Positions 52,801-60,636 of a stretch of 64,000 nt of DNA are shown in pieces. The stretch comes from Chondromyces crocatus (GTDB taxonomy: Bacteria > Myxococcota_A > Polyangia > Polyangiales > Polyangiaceae): contig NZ_CP012159.1 in the NCBI RefSeq assembly GCF_001189295.1, forward strand, positions 806,001 to 870,000, in the 5' to 3' direction. The stretch's first letter is position 1. Every line of letters begins with the position of its first letter. A model generated the notes under the pieces. It was not told the origin of the DNA. It saw nothing but the letters and a program-made list of their open reading frames with translations, and searched no databases. The position numbers and the translations under genes were made by a program.

Positions 52801-53232
52801 TTTCCCAGGGGGAACGACCAGCGGGACGAGTCAGTGCGCCGCGTTCCTGGGGTGAATGACCACCGGGGAAGGGCGGCGTGTCGCGTTCCTGCGGTGAATG
52901 AGGGGTGTGAACGGTCGGAGCGTCGGTTTCCTGGAGTGAACGACTGCGGGGAATGGCCCGAGTGTCGGTTTCCTGCGGTGAACGACCATGGGGAACGGTC
53001 GGAGCGTCGGTTTCCTGCGGTGAACGACCATGGGGAACGGTCGGACCGTCGATTTCCTGCGGTGAACGACTGCGGGGAACGGCCCGAGCGTCGGTTCCCT
53101 GTGGTGAACGACCATGGGGAACGGTCGGAGCGTCGGTTCCCTGCGGTGAACGACTGCGGGGAATGGTCGGACCGTCGATTTCCTGCGCTGGACGAGTACG
53201 AGGACGGATCGGAGCGTCGGTCTCCTGCACTC
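52801..53232. repeat. 42-bp tandem repeat array, about ten units, intergenic
   Basis: Ten consecutive 42-bp units with exact period; the GTGAAC-type marker sits at 52852, 52894, 52936, 52978, 53020, 53062, 53104 and 53146, with decayed units at 52810 and 53188. A unit reads TTTCCTGCGGTGAACGACCA then TGGGGAACGGTCGGAGCGTCGG; two alternating variants (CGACCATGGGG and CGACTGCGGGG) occur. CGACC...GGTCG in many units can form a 5-bp hairpin. Frames stay open on both strands because 42 is a multiple of three, but third-position GC is lower than in real genes here, so it is treated as non-coding. It lies between a gene ending at 52720 and the MepA-type gene. Confidence 0.88.
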
Positions 53233-53338
53233 GGAGGCGACCACCGACGCGCAGGTTCCTCGTTGTGTAGGGCTTGCGTGCGATACGACGGGTCGCAGGC
53301 CTCGATGGCCCACCACGACCGACGCCGCGATGGATCTG

Positions 53339-54307
53339 TCAGTCGTAGACTTCGCTCGCAGCGGCTGACTCAGGGGAGCCTGGAGCCCCAGCCGCCGGAG
53401 AGCCCGCGCTCCGGACGAACGACTCCTCGATGCACGTGCCTCGCATCGTCTCCGGGCAGCCGATCCGGATGTGGAAGTGATCGTCGTGAGAGCTGTCCTT
53501 GGGGCTGATGAGCGTGGCGAGGGCACGGTCGAGCAGCTCCTTCGGAACCTTCTTGCGCGCGGCGTGCGCGAGGAGGCGGGTGCGGAGGCCGGACGAGACG
53601 ATGAGATAGCGGATGTTGACGTTGCGGTCTTCGAGCAGCGCCTGGACGAGGGCCCAGTTGCGCGCATCGTCGAAGCGCGCCCAGCTCGGCGTCCCTCGTG
53701 ACTCGCCAGCGCCGTCGAAGGCGACGAAGCGCTTGAGCTGGATGGGTTTGCCCCGGGAGTTGGTGGCATAGAAGCCGAGATCGGCGTCACGCCCCGTCTG
53801 GTGAGAGCGGTGCCCGTCGAGCTCCCCACCGCCTTGCTTGGAGAGGTCACCGACGAGGAGCACAGAGTGGCCGAACTTCTTGTTGACGCTGGTGGCCGCG
53901 CGCTGGAGCGCTTGCACGAGCTGAGGGACGCCCCACGTGCGGGCGCCCGGGCGGACCTCGAGGTGGCGCGTGGAGCGCAGGCGCTGACCTCCTTGAAGCT
54001 GGCCGCGGTTGGGCGCGCCGAGGGACATGGAGCCCTTCGGCTTCTTGTCGATGATCGTGCCCGTCTTGGCGCCTCTGCTGGACGCTTCGCCCTTGGCCTT
54101 CTGTTGCTGAGGAGGGCCGACCTTCTTTCCCGTCGAAGAAGACTCCGGCGCGGGTCGTCGCGGCGGCGTTCGCTGTTGCTCCTGGCTCTTCGCGTGAGGG
54201 CTCTGCGAGGGCGGAGCTGCGCTCGCTGCCGTGGTGGCGAGAAGCAAAAGCGTCGAGAGGGCCGGCGCGAGCGCGCGGGGAGGCCAAAGAGAGAGGCGCC
54301 GGAGCAT
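53339..54307 (-). CDS. mepA: penicillin-insensitive murein endopeptidase, MepA-type (M74)
   Basis: 322 aa. Signal peptide ALSTLLLLATTAASAAPP, a Ser/Pro/Lys-rich linker to about residue 95, then the zinc peptidase domain: GHRSHQTGRDADLGF with ligands His169 and Asp176, and the C-terminal HDDHFHIRIGCP holding the last His. MepA cleaves D,D-crosslinks between stem peptides in the wall, in the periplasm. The C-terminal tail of about 35 residues is unconserved. The 42-bp array lies just downstream of its stop. Confidence 0.9.
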   Translation of the reverse strand: MLRRLSLWPPRALAPALSTLLLLATTAASAAPPSQSPHAKSQEQQRTPPRRPAPESSSTGKKVGPPQQQKAKGEASSRGAKTGTIIDKKPKGSMSLGAPNRGQLQGGQRLRSTRHLEVRPGARTWGVPQLVQALQRAATSVNKKFGHSVLLVGDLSKQGGGELDGHRSHQTGRDADLGFYATNSRGKPIQLKRFVAFDGAGESRGTPSWARFDDARNWALVQALLEDRNVNIRYLIVSSGLRTRLLAHAARKKVPKELLDRALATLISPKDSSHDDHFHIRIGCPETMRGTCIEESFVRSAGSPAAGAPGSPESAAASEVYD

Positions 54308-54372
54308 GCGCGCTGGACGCTACCGCGAGCGGCGGTGGACCGATAGACGGTGCCGCGCGAGACATGGTTCGA

Positions 54373-54404
54373 GCCGAGCGCAGCCGATGCGAGGCGCGCT
54401 CGGC
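54373..54404 (-). terminator. 9-bp hairpin after the gene at 54436-55056
   Basis: GCCGAGCGC, 14-base loop, GCGCTCGGC, 32 bases after the stop codon on the minus strand. No U-run. Confidence 0.4.
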
Positions 54405-54435
54405 CCACTCGGCATGCGACCGATGGCGCAGCGGG

Positions 54436-55056
54436 TCAGATGGCGCGGCTGAGGGAGAAGTACGCCCCCTGGTCCACGCCCTTCTTGAACGCCTTGCCGA
54501 CCACCACGCCCTTGGCGACGCGGCGCATGTAGTCCTTCATGTTCCCGTAGACCGCGGTGGAGAGGCCCGAGGTGTTCGGTTTGTAGGCCGGCCATCCGGC
54601 GGGCTCGCCAGGAGGGGGCTCGGTGTAGTCGAAGTACAGCTCATCCGGCGCAGGTGCCTCACCGCTGGGCGGCTGGACGATGAAGTACCCAGGCCCCGTC
54701 ACGAAGGACATGGTCTGGTGGTTGTACCCGACCACCGCATTCCCCATCCGGGTGAACCGCTTCTGGAAGCGGGAGAACAGGGGCAAGGAGTTGCGCCCCT
54801 CGTAGATGACGACCCCGGTCTCCGAGGGCGGCACGAGGTCGTCGATGGAGCTGAGCGGGGAGCCTTCCATCGCATCGTAGAGGCGCCCGACCCACTTTCC
54901 GGTGACGGTGAGCGCCTCCTCCACGCGGGCCTGCGGAGAGAGCGCATCGAGAAAGCGGGTGATCTCTGCCGCGGAAGCCCGGTCGGCGAGAAGCTGTCGG
55001 AGAGAGGCCGTTCCGACGGCCGAAGTGGTGGCGGTGGCAGACATGAGCACGATCAT
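54436..55056 (-). CDS. protein of unknown function
   Basis: 206 aa from ATG 55056 (an ATG at 55044 is possible). No signal peptide, membrane segment or known motif. N-terminal ~60 residues are helical (LRQLLADRASAAEITRFLDAL, RVEEALTVTGKWVGRLYDAM); the rest has beta-type segments such as VVIYEGRNSLPLFSRFQKRFTRMG, VVGYNHQTMSF and GYFIVQPPSG, followed by PDELYFDYTEPPPGEPAGWP. Compact, well-conserved-looking composition suggests a real soluble enzyme or binding protein. Upstream lie a tRNA promoter and two tRNA genes on the other strand. Confidence 0.6.
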   Translation of the reverse strand: MIVLMSATATTSAVGTASLRQLLADRASAAEITRFLDALSPQARVEEALTVTGKWVGRLYDAMEGSPLSSIDDLVPPSETGVVIYEGRNSLPLFSRFQKRFTRMGNAVVGYNHQTMSFVTGPGYFIVQPPSGEAPAPDELYFDYTEPPPGEPAGWPAYKPNTSGLSTAVYGNMKDYMRRVAKGVVVGKAFKKGVDQGAYFSLSRAI

Positions 55057-55079
55057 ACCGCATTTCGCTCCACGTCGTC

Positions 55080-55108
55080 TTGACAGGGCGGGGTCAGGCA
55101 GGTAGAAG
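55080..55108 (+). promoter_or_regulatory. candidate tRNA operon promoter
   Basis: Perfect -35 TTGACA (55080-55085), 17-base spacer, TAGAAG -10 (55103-55108; 4 of 6 consensus), 34 bases before the first tRNA gene. Confidence 0.6.
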
Positions 55109-55142
55109 CGTCCCCGCTCGCCCCCACTGGGGGTTGGCAGGA

Positions 55143-55216
<74 letters not shown>

Positions 55217-55281
55217 CCGGGCTCGACGGACGGCAGAAAATCTGCGAGAGCTCCGGAAGCTGCTTTGACAACCTGAATTCT

Positions 55282-55354
55282 GGGCCATTAGCTCAATCGG
55301 TAGAGCAGTGGACTCTTAATCCATTGGCTGAAGGTTCAAGTCCTTCATGGCCCA
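55282..55354 (+). tRNA. tRNA-Lys (anticodon CTT)
   Basis: Cloverleaf with acceptor GGGCCAT/ATGGCCC, D stem GCTC/GAGC, anticodon loop CTCTTAA with CTT at 55315-55317, T arm GAAGG-TTCAAGT-CCTTC. CCA not encoded (followed by CCC). 65 bases after tRNA-Arg, same promoter probably. Confidence 0.95.
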
Positions 55355-55433
55355 CCCAGATTGATTCGTGAAATCGACCGATCCGTGAGATTGGTCAGCT
55401 CCGCGCGAGAGCGTGACTGGAGCAAGCAACCAG

Positions 55434-55476
55434 AAGCCCGACGACCTCGAAATCGTCGGGCTTTCGGCTTTTTTTT
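55434..55476 (+). terminator. intrinsic terminator of the tRNA pair
   Basis: AAGCCCGACGA, 8-base loop, TCGTCGGGCTT (11-bp stem), then TCGGC and a run of eight T (55469-55476). The only textbook intrinsic terminator with a T-run seen in the window. Confidence 0.92.
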
Positions 55477-55609
55477 GCTTCTGAAAGAGGGTCGTTCCCG
55501 GCCGCGGAGGATGAGCGTTCCTCTGGCCACCACTGCCGCTCGTGGCCAGGGCTCCTGGCTGCCGGCGCCTCGCTCGGACTTCCTGCGGAAGGAAGCCCGA
55601 GCGCCGAGG

Positions 55610-56173
55610 TCACGTGTCCAGCGATCCCAGCAGCCAGTGGGCGGGGGAGTCGGGCGACTCGTCGAAGTAGTAACCGCGGATGCTCTCGACCAGCTCGCTG
55701 GCGGTGATGAGCCCGTCTTTGTCCTTGTCGATGCGGTGGAACGCCGCCCGAGAGACATCCTCCGGCACGTTCATCAAGGAGCTCATCCAGCGGATCTCTT
55801 CCGAGGCGGTGAGCTTCCCATCGCCGTCCTGGTCCGCGATGGCCACGACCGCGTCGATGTAGGGGACATAGCCCTGATCGAACGACTCGGGGGTCTCGAG
55901 CAGGCCCGCGGCGAACGCGGCCTTGTACTCCTCCAGGCTGATGCTCTCGTCCGCGTCGCGATCCGCGACCTTCTTCAGGTGCTCCCACAGGCCCAGGCTG
56001 ATCTCGATCAGCTTCTGGCGGGCGGGAGACTCCGGTCCGTGACCGAACTCCTCGGCCATGCGGGTGGCCGACGCCTCGAAGTCATGTCGTTGCAGGAAGC
56101 CATTGCCATCATGGTCGTGCGCGCGAAAGCGGCGCTCGAGCCGGCGTTCAAGGAAATTGGTGGTTTTGGTCAC
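55610..56173 (-). CDS. four-EF-hand calcium-binding protein, calerythrin-like
   Basis: 187 aa from a GTG at 56173. Four EF-hand loops: Asp20-Asp31 (HDHDGNGFLQ region), Asp71-Glu82, Asp114-Glu125 (DQDGDGKLTASE) and Asp149-Glu160 (DKDKDGLITASE). Loops 3 and 4 are canonical; loop 1 ends in Asp rather than Glu, and loop 2 has Glu in place of the central Gly, so it may not bind Ca2+, as in calerythrin. Helices between (LIEISLGLWEHLKKVA) are typical of bacterial sarcoplasmic-type calcium-binding proteins. No signal peptide, so a cytoplasmic Ca2+ buffer or sensor. The tRNA terminator lies beyond its stop. Confidence 0.92.
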   Translation of the reverse strand: MTKTTNFLERRLERRFRAHDHDGNGFLQRHDFEASATRMAEEFGHGPESPARQKLIEISLGLWEHLKKVADRDADESISLEEYKAAFAAGLLETPESFDQGYVPYIDAVVAIADQDGDGKLTASEEIRWMSSLMNVPEDVSRAAFHRIDKDKDGLITASELVESIRGYYFDESPDSPAHWLLGSLDT

Positions 56174-56438
56174 GTTTGAGCGATATCAGGGCTTCGAGGG
56201 AGGTGTCAATTGTCGAGCCTGCGCGACGACCGCCAGCGATGAGAGCGGTTTGGATGCTGGCATGATGCGCGATGGCGCCCACATGACGCAGCGCCGTGCG
56301 TGAATGCTGGCGCGATCGGAAGGCGCATACCGATGTGCCGGGGTGAAGTTCGCGAGCTGGAATCGCTCAAGCTGTTTCGACGGGACGAGTGGAGTGATGT
56401 CGGCCGTCTTCTTGCGGCGATGACGAAAGGTCTCGGCC

Positions 56439-57563
56439 CTATCTCCTGTAAACCGTTGCCGTCGTGGAGCCCGAGCCGTTGTCATTCCAACTGCTCGCGT
56501 TGCTCACTGAATAGGCACACATCCCGACGGTAAAAGACCCTTGATCGGAGATCTCGGCGCTCAGTGTCTGGATGATTCGTGAACCCGTCGGTACGCGTAT
56601 CCCGTTGACGCCGACGGGTTCGATGGTGCTGATGTTACCGCCGCTGGTGGGCTGGTAACACATATTGAGATTCAATCCGAGTCCGCCATTGGCCTGTGAG
56701 CTTCCAAAGGCTTTGCTGGAGATGACGAGGGCCGACTGGCCCTGGCCGATGTTGACGGTGACCGTCGGTCCCACGAAGTTGGTTGTCGCGGTGGGATTGA
56801 GGCCGACGCCCCATGCTTTGGTCACGGCCACCACTCCGGAAGGTCCGGTGGGCCCAGCTGCCCCCGCGCTGCCGGTCGGTCCCGCGGGGCCGGTTCCCCC
56901 GGCCGGCCCCGTCGGCCCTGCGGGGCCGGCGCCGCCCGGGGGCCCTGCGGGACCTGCGCCACCTGCGCCACCCGTCGGTCCGGCGGGGCCTATACCTCCC
57001 GCCGGTCCCATGGGACCTGTGGCACCCGCGGGACCCTCCAGGCCTGCCCGATTGCCGACCCAGTTGCCATTTTGATCGATGACTTGGGTGGAACCGACGG
57101 TCACCGACGTGGGATGGATGTCACCAATGGCGTCATTGCAGACGAGCGCGTAGGGAATGCTGTTGATTTTCGCTCGTGGCGATAGCACCTCGCCGTCGAT
57201 CGTGATCTGCAGGTAAAGCGCCTTGTCCGGGCCGGCATGATTGCGAAACAGGTCCTCGGACAGCGCGATGCTGTCCCCAAGGGCGACCGCATAGTAGCCA
57301 TCATCGAAGGTGACGGACTGGGTCTCCGCCCAGACGGGAGGGGCCTGATCGTCCCCCGGTGACATCTGCGTGAAGAGCTCGAACTTCATGGGCAGGGGCT
57401 TGGGCCCCTCGGCGCCGATCGGGACCCCGTTCACATCGTAGAGGCGACCCTGGTGACCGATCGTGTGAGGGACGAGAGGCGCTGCAGATGCCACCCAGGC
57501 AACGCCCACCGCGCTGCTCATCAGAACCAGTGCTGCAACGCGAGGTAGGTTGGCTCTTTTCAT
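56439..57563 (-). CDS. secreted protein with collagen-like Gly-X-Y region
   Basis: 374 aa. Signal peptide ending AWVASAA, an N-terminal beta-rich domain (GHQGRLYDVNGVPI, FELFTQ, YAVALGDS, KALYLQITIDGE) similar to domains often seen before collagen stalks, 23 uninterrupted Gly-X-Y triplets (residues 174-242; e.g. GPAGPTGPAG, few charged residues), then a ~130-residue C-terminal domain (VSSKAFG, CYQPTSGG, GSRIIQTLSAEISDQGSFTVG) of probable beta-jelly-roll type. Bacterial collagens form trimers. Its start overlaps the preceding lipoprotein gene by 4 bases (ATGA), so they form an operon. Confidence 0.88.
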   Translation of the reverse strand: MKRANLPRVAALVLMSSAVGVAWVASAAPLVPHTIGHQGRLYDVNGVPIGAEGPKPLPMKFELFTQMSPGDDQAPPVWAETQSVTFDDGYYAVALGDSIALSEDLFRNHAGPDKALYLQITIDGEVLSPRAKINSIPYALVCNDAIGDIHPTSVTVGSTQVIDQNGNWVGNRAGLEGPAGATGPMGPAGGIGPAGPTGGAGGAGPAGPPGGAGPAGPTGPAGGTGPAGPTGSAGAAGPTGPSGVVAVTKAWGVGLNPTATTNFVGPTVTVNIGQGQSALVISSKAFGSSQANGGLGLNLNMCYQPTSGGNISTIEPVGVNGIRVPTGSRIIQTLSAEISDQGSFTVGMCAYSVSNASSWNDNGSGSTTATVYRR

Positions 57564-57910
57564 CGGTGGTCCTCGTTCGCTCCGATCACGCCGCCATTCA
57601 GGCGAAACCTGTTGGAAGTCATCTGATTTTGGTTCTGGGTCGACTGGCCGACCGTGAAGATCAGTCGATAGCTGCTGCTCGTCGCGACCCCTGCGGCGGA
57701 AACCACCTCCGTGCCTGGAGGCCCGAAGCTCTGTGGCGGGCCCCCCGCCCCGCCGCCACCCGTACCACCCTCGCCGCCGCCGCCGCCGTTCCCGGCAGTG
57801 GTCGTGCTCGACGTCGAGGTGGGATCACTCCCGCACCCGAGCCATCCGGCTGATCCCGCGAGGAAGAGAAACGCGGAGACGCGTGCTAGCCGTCCCAACC
57901 GCTGACTCAA
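57560..57910 (-). CDS. small lipoprotein with Gly/Thr/Ser linker, TTG start
   Basis: 116 aa using TTG at 57910: GGAGG lies at ideal spacing before it and the following sequence is a lipoprotein signal (RLARVSAFLFLAGSAGWLGCG) with the acylated Cys in GWLGC. The frame extends further upstream to 58066, but without a signal-peptide layout. After the Cys come SDPTSTSSTTTAG and a Gly-rich stretch, then a ~50-residue beta-rich domain (FGPPGTEVVSAAGVATSSSYRLIFTVGQ). The overlapping pair with the collagen-like gene suggests joint surface function. Function unknown. Confidence 0.72.
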   Translation of the reverse strand: MSQRLGRLARVSAFLFLAGSAGWLGCGSDPTSTSSTTTAGNGGGGGEGGTGGGGAGGPPQSFGPPGTEVVSAAGVATSSSYRLIFTVGQSTQNQNQMTSNRFRLNGGVIGANEDHR

Positions 57911-58139
57911 GTCAACCTCCAGCTCGTCGAAAAGAGCTTCCAGGCTACCCAGATTCAGCCGGGCCTCAACCTCGAAAACCCGGCGCTGCCTTGCCGTTGC
58001 CGGGTCGGGTCGCTTTCCCGACGGCAAGGTGAGCGCCGATCGCTTGGAAGCTTCGTGCTGAACCATGCTGATGGCGGTGGGTTGGACCGTTACTTTGGCA
58101 GGACGGATTTTGGAGTATGCTTCTCGACGGAGCCTCTGG

Positions 58140-59492
58140 ATGTCTCTAGCCCTCGCAGACGGAACAATTTTCGCCGGGCGGTATCAGATCGTCCGGTGCA
58201 TCGCCTCGGGTGCGATGGGCGCAGTCTACGAGGCCGCGCATCTTGAGACGGGGCGCCGCGTCGCCATCAAGGCGATGCTCCACCACATCGTCCAGAGTCA
58301 GGAGCTGCGGGAGCGCTTCAAGCTCGAGACCCGGGTCGCAGCGCAGATCGAGAGCGAGTTCATCGTCGACGTGTTCGATGCCGGCGTCGATGAACGAACG
58401 GGGCTCCCGTTCCTGGTGATGGAGTTGCTCCGAGGGGAGGAGCTGGGGCAGCGGCTCGCTCGAGCGACGCGCTTCACGCCTGCAGAGACGGTGACGTACC
58501 TCCACCAGACGGCGCTCGCGCTGGACCGCACACACCAGGCGGGCATCGTTCACCGTGATCTGAAGCCTGCGAACTTGTTCCTGACGCAGCGAGACGATGG
58601 GTCTCCCCGGATCAAGGTGCTCGACTTTGGCGTGGCGAAGGTGGTCGCCGACGGCGCTGCGCAGGCCGCGATGACCCGCAACCTGGGCACGCCCTTCTAC
58701 ATGTCCCCCGAGCAGTTCATGGGTGAGGCGCGCATCGGACCCGCATCGGACACCTATGCGCTCGGCATGATGGCGTACACCTTCCTCACGGGAGAACCCT
58801 ACTGGGCGCCTGAACTCCGCAAGGATTCTAACATGTTCGCGTTCGTGAACATTGCGGTGCTCGGACCCAGAGAGCCTGCCAGTGTTCGCGCGCAGCGGCT
58901 GGGTGTCGCGTTGCCTGCAGGGTTCGACGCATGGTTCATGAAGGTCTGCGCGCCCAGCCCTCCGGATCGGTTCCCTGCGGCGACTGCCGCCACGGCGGCG
59001 CTGGCGCATCTCTGCGGCGTTCCGGCGCTGGGCAACGCCACGGGGGTGCTGGCGAACCTGTCACCCCAGGGACTGACGAACACGGCGGCCGAGATCGATG
59101 CGCCGTTCGCTCCACGCAAGGGGCCCCGCATCGCCGTAGCCTCCTTGGCGATCGGTGTCGTGGGGATCGTGGGCACCATCGTCTACACCCTTGCCGTCAA
59201 ACGACCCGAATCCGACCCGATGCCAGCTCAAAGCACGGTTGGAGCGCTCCTGGAGCCAGGGGCGATGGACAGCGCTTCGGCGCCGGTGGCAAGCGCGCCA
59301 CCCTCGCCGAGTGAGAGCCCGTCGGCTGAACCAGCCGACCCGCCCATCGATCTGGATGCGCCGGCATCTTCCGCTGCGGCCTCAGCGAGCGGGAGGTCGA
59401 AGCCTGCCGTCGTGACGCAACAACCGCCTTCAGGCCAGCCTCAGGTACCGTCGACCACAGGATCGAAGCCTTCCCTCTACGGTCAAGACTGA
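58140..59492 (+). CDS. Hanks-type Ser/Thr protein kinase with C-terminal membrane anchor
   Basis: 450 aa using ATG 58140, which has GGAG 7 bases before it. The frame is open 25 codons earlier without support. Kinase domain about 14-270: glycine loop IASGAMGAVYEA, Lys44 in VAIKAM, Asp140 in HRDLKPANL, Asp162 in DFGVAK, YMSPEQ. One membrane segment VASLAIGVVGIVGTIVYTLAV (about 332-352), then a short Pro/Ser-rich extracytoplasmic tail without a recognisable sensor domain. First of three plus-strand genes with a TPR-type and a lipoprotein gene. A 7-bp pair CGTCGTT/AACGACG beyond the stop may be a weak hairpin. Confidence 0.93.
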   Translation: MSLALADGTIFAGRYQIVRCIASGAMGAVYEAAHLETGRRVAIKAMLHHIVQSQELRERFKLETRVAAQIESEFIVDVFDAGVDERTGLPFLVMELLRGEELGQRLARATRFTPAETVTYLHQTALALDRTHQAGIVHRDLKPANLFLTQRDDGSPRIKVLDFGVAKVVADGAAQAAMTRNLGTPFYMSPEQFMGEARIGPASDTYALGMMAYTFLTGEPYWAPELRKDSNMFAFVNIAVLGPREPASVRAQRLGVALPAGFDAWFMKVCAPSPPDRFPAATAATAALAHLCGVPALGNATGVLANLSPQGLTNTAAEIDAPFAPRKGPRIAVASLAIGVVGIVGTIVYTLAVKRPESDPMPAQSTVGALLEPGAMDSASAPVASAPPSPSESPSAEPADPPIDLDAPASSAAASASGRSKPAVVTQQPPSGQPQVPSTTGSKPSLYGQD

Positions 59493-59559
59493 ACAGCGCC
59501 GTCGTTCCTCGGCTTCGTGGTTCTCACCTGGCAACGACGACGGTAACCTGACGCCACGT

Positions 59560-60636
59560 ATGGTGGCTTCTCGTTCTCTGACCGCGGCCTGGGTCGTCGG
59601 AGCGCTCTTGTTCGCTTCGCCAGCTCTTGCTGAAGATGTCGCTGCCGCAAAGGCGCTGTTCACCGAAGGGCTGGAGCAGATGCAAGCGGGTCTTTACGAG
59701 AAGGGCTGCCCTGCCCTCCGGGAGAGCTACCGGCTCGATCCTCGTATCGGGACGCTGTTCACCCTGGCGGAGTGCGAGGCCAAGTGGGGCCGCATCGCCA
59801 CGGCTGTTGCTCATTACAGCAACTATCTCAACCAGGTCGCTGCCATGCCAGCGGGGCAGCGGCTCAAGCAACAGGCGCGTGAGAAGGTGGCGAAGCAGCA
59901 AAAAGATGCGCTGTCGCCCCAGGTGCCGGAGCTGACGCTGACGCTACCGTCCACGGCACCCGAAGGGACGGTCGTGAAGCGCAATGGTGTGATCATGGCC
60001 GCACCATCGCTCGGGGTCGCGCTGCCGGTCGATCCTGGTGAGCACGTCATCGAGACGCAAGCGCCGGGCGGAGAGGTCACCGAGAAGAAGATCTCGATCG
60101 AGCGCGGGAAGCAGATGACGGTGGACCTCGAGGTCGCGGAGCCCATGACTCAGCCCGAGCCAGGCGCGACGCAAGGGGCAGAGGGGCAGGGGGCGTCGAA
60201 GGGAGGGTTGTCAGGGGGGACCGAACCCTCCACACCACGTGGGCAGGGGCAACGGATCGCAGGCTATGTGGTCGGGGGGGTCGGGGTCGCTGCGCTGACT
60301 GTCGGGGGAATCATGGGAGGGCTGGCGCTGTCGAAGCGCGGGACCCTGAGCAGCGACTTTCGTTGCTTCAATAATCCCGAGAATCGTTGCGAGAACGGTG
60401 CGCAGGACACTCTCGACCAGGCGAAAGCATTCGGCTGGATCAGCACCGTCGGCTTCGGTGTCGGCTTGCTGGGGCTTGGTGTCGGAACCGTTCTGATTTT
60501 GACGGCGCCGTCGTCCGACGATGCCAGGAAATCGTCAGGCAAGGCCGAGCCCACGAGCAACAGCAAGTGGATGAAAGCGGGCGTTCTTTCTGCTGGGCCC
60601 AGTGGTGCCCTGTTCGGCGTGCAGGGAGGTTTTTGA
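59560..60636 (+). CDS. periplasmic/membrane protein with TPR-like domain, partner of the kinase
   Basis: 358 aa. Signal peptide ending SPALAEDVAAA, a helical domain with TPR-like pair (AKALFTEGLEQMQAGLYEKGCPALRE, LFTLAECEAKWGRIATAVAHYSNYL), a PEGA-like beta region (LTLPSTAPEGTVVKRNGVIM, VDPGEHVIETQAPGGE), a Gly-rich linker and two C-terminal membrane segments (IAGYVVGGVGVAALTVGGIM, STVGFGVGLLGLGVGTVLIL). This domain order is common beside Ser/Thr kinases in Sorangium-type genomes. It overlaps the following lipoprotein gene by one base, so these three form one operon. Confidence 0.8.
   Translation: MVASRSLTAAWVVGALLFASPALAEDVAAAKALFTEGLEQMQAGLYEKGCPALRESYRLDPRIGTLFTLAECEAKWGRIATAVAHYSNYLNQVAAMPAGQRLKQQAREKVAKQQKDALSPQVPELTLTLPSTAPEGTVVKRNGVIMAAPSLGVALPVDPGEHVIETQAPGGEVTEKKISIERGKQMTVDLEVAEPMTQPEPGATQGAEGQGASKGGLSGGTEPSTPRGQGQRIAGYVVGGVGVAALTVGGIMGGLALSKRGTLSSDFRCFNNPENRCENGAQDTLDQAKAFGWISTVGFGVGLLGLGVGTVLILTAPSSDDARKSSGKAEPTSNSKWMKAGVLSAGPSGALFGVQGGF

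Noticed and set aside
52801-53232. CRISPR array
   Set aside because: Units are contiguous with no unique spacers and no cas genes are present.
51389-54408. Long open frames on both strands through the 42-bp array
   Set aside because: All frames stay open because the unit is a multiple of three; third-position GC does not match real genes here and the frames run into xth or mepA in antisense.
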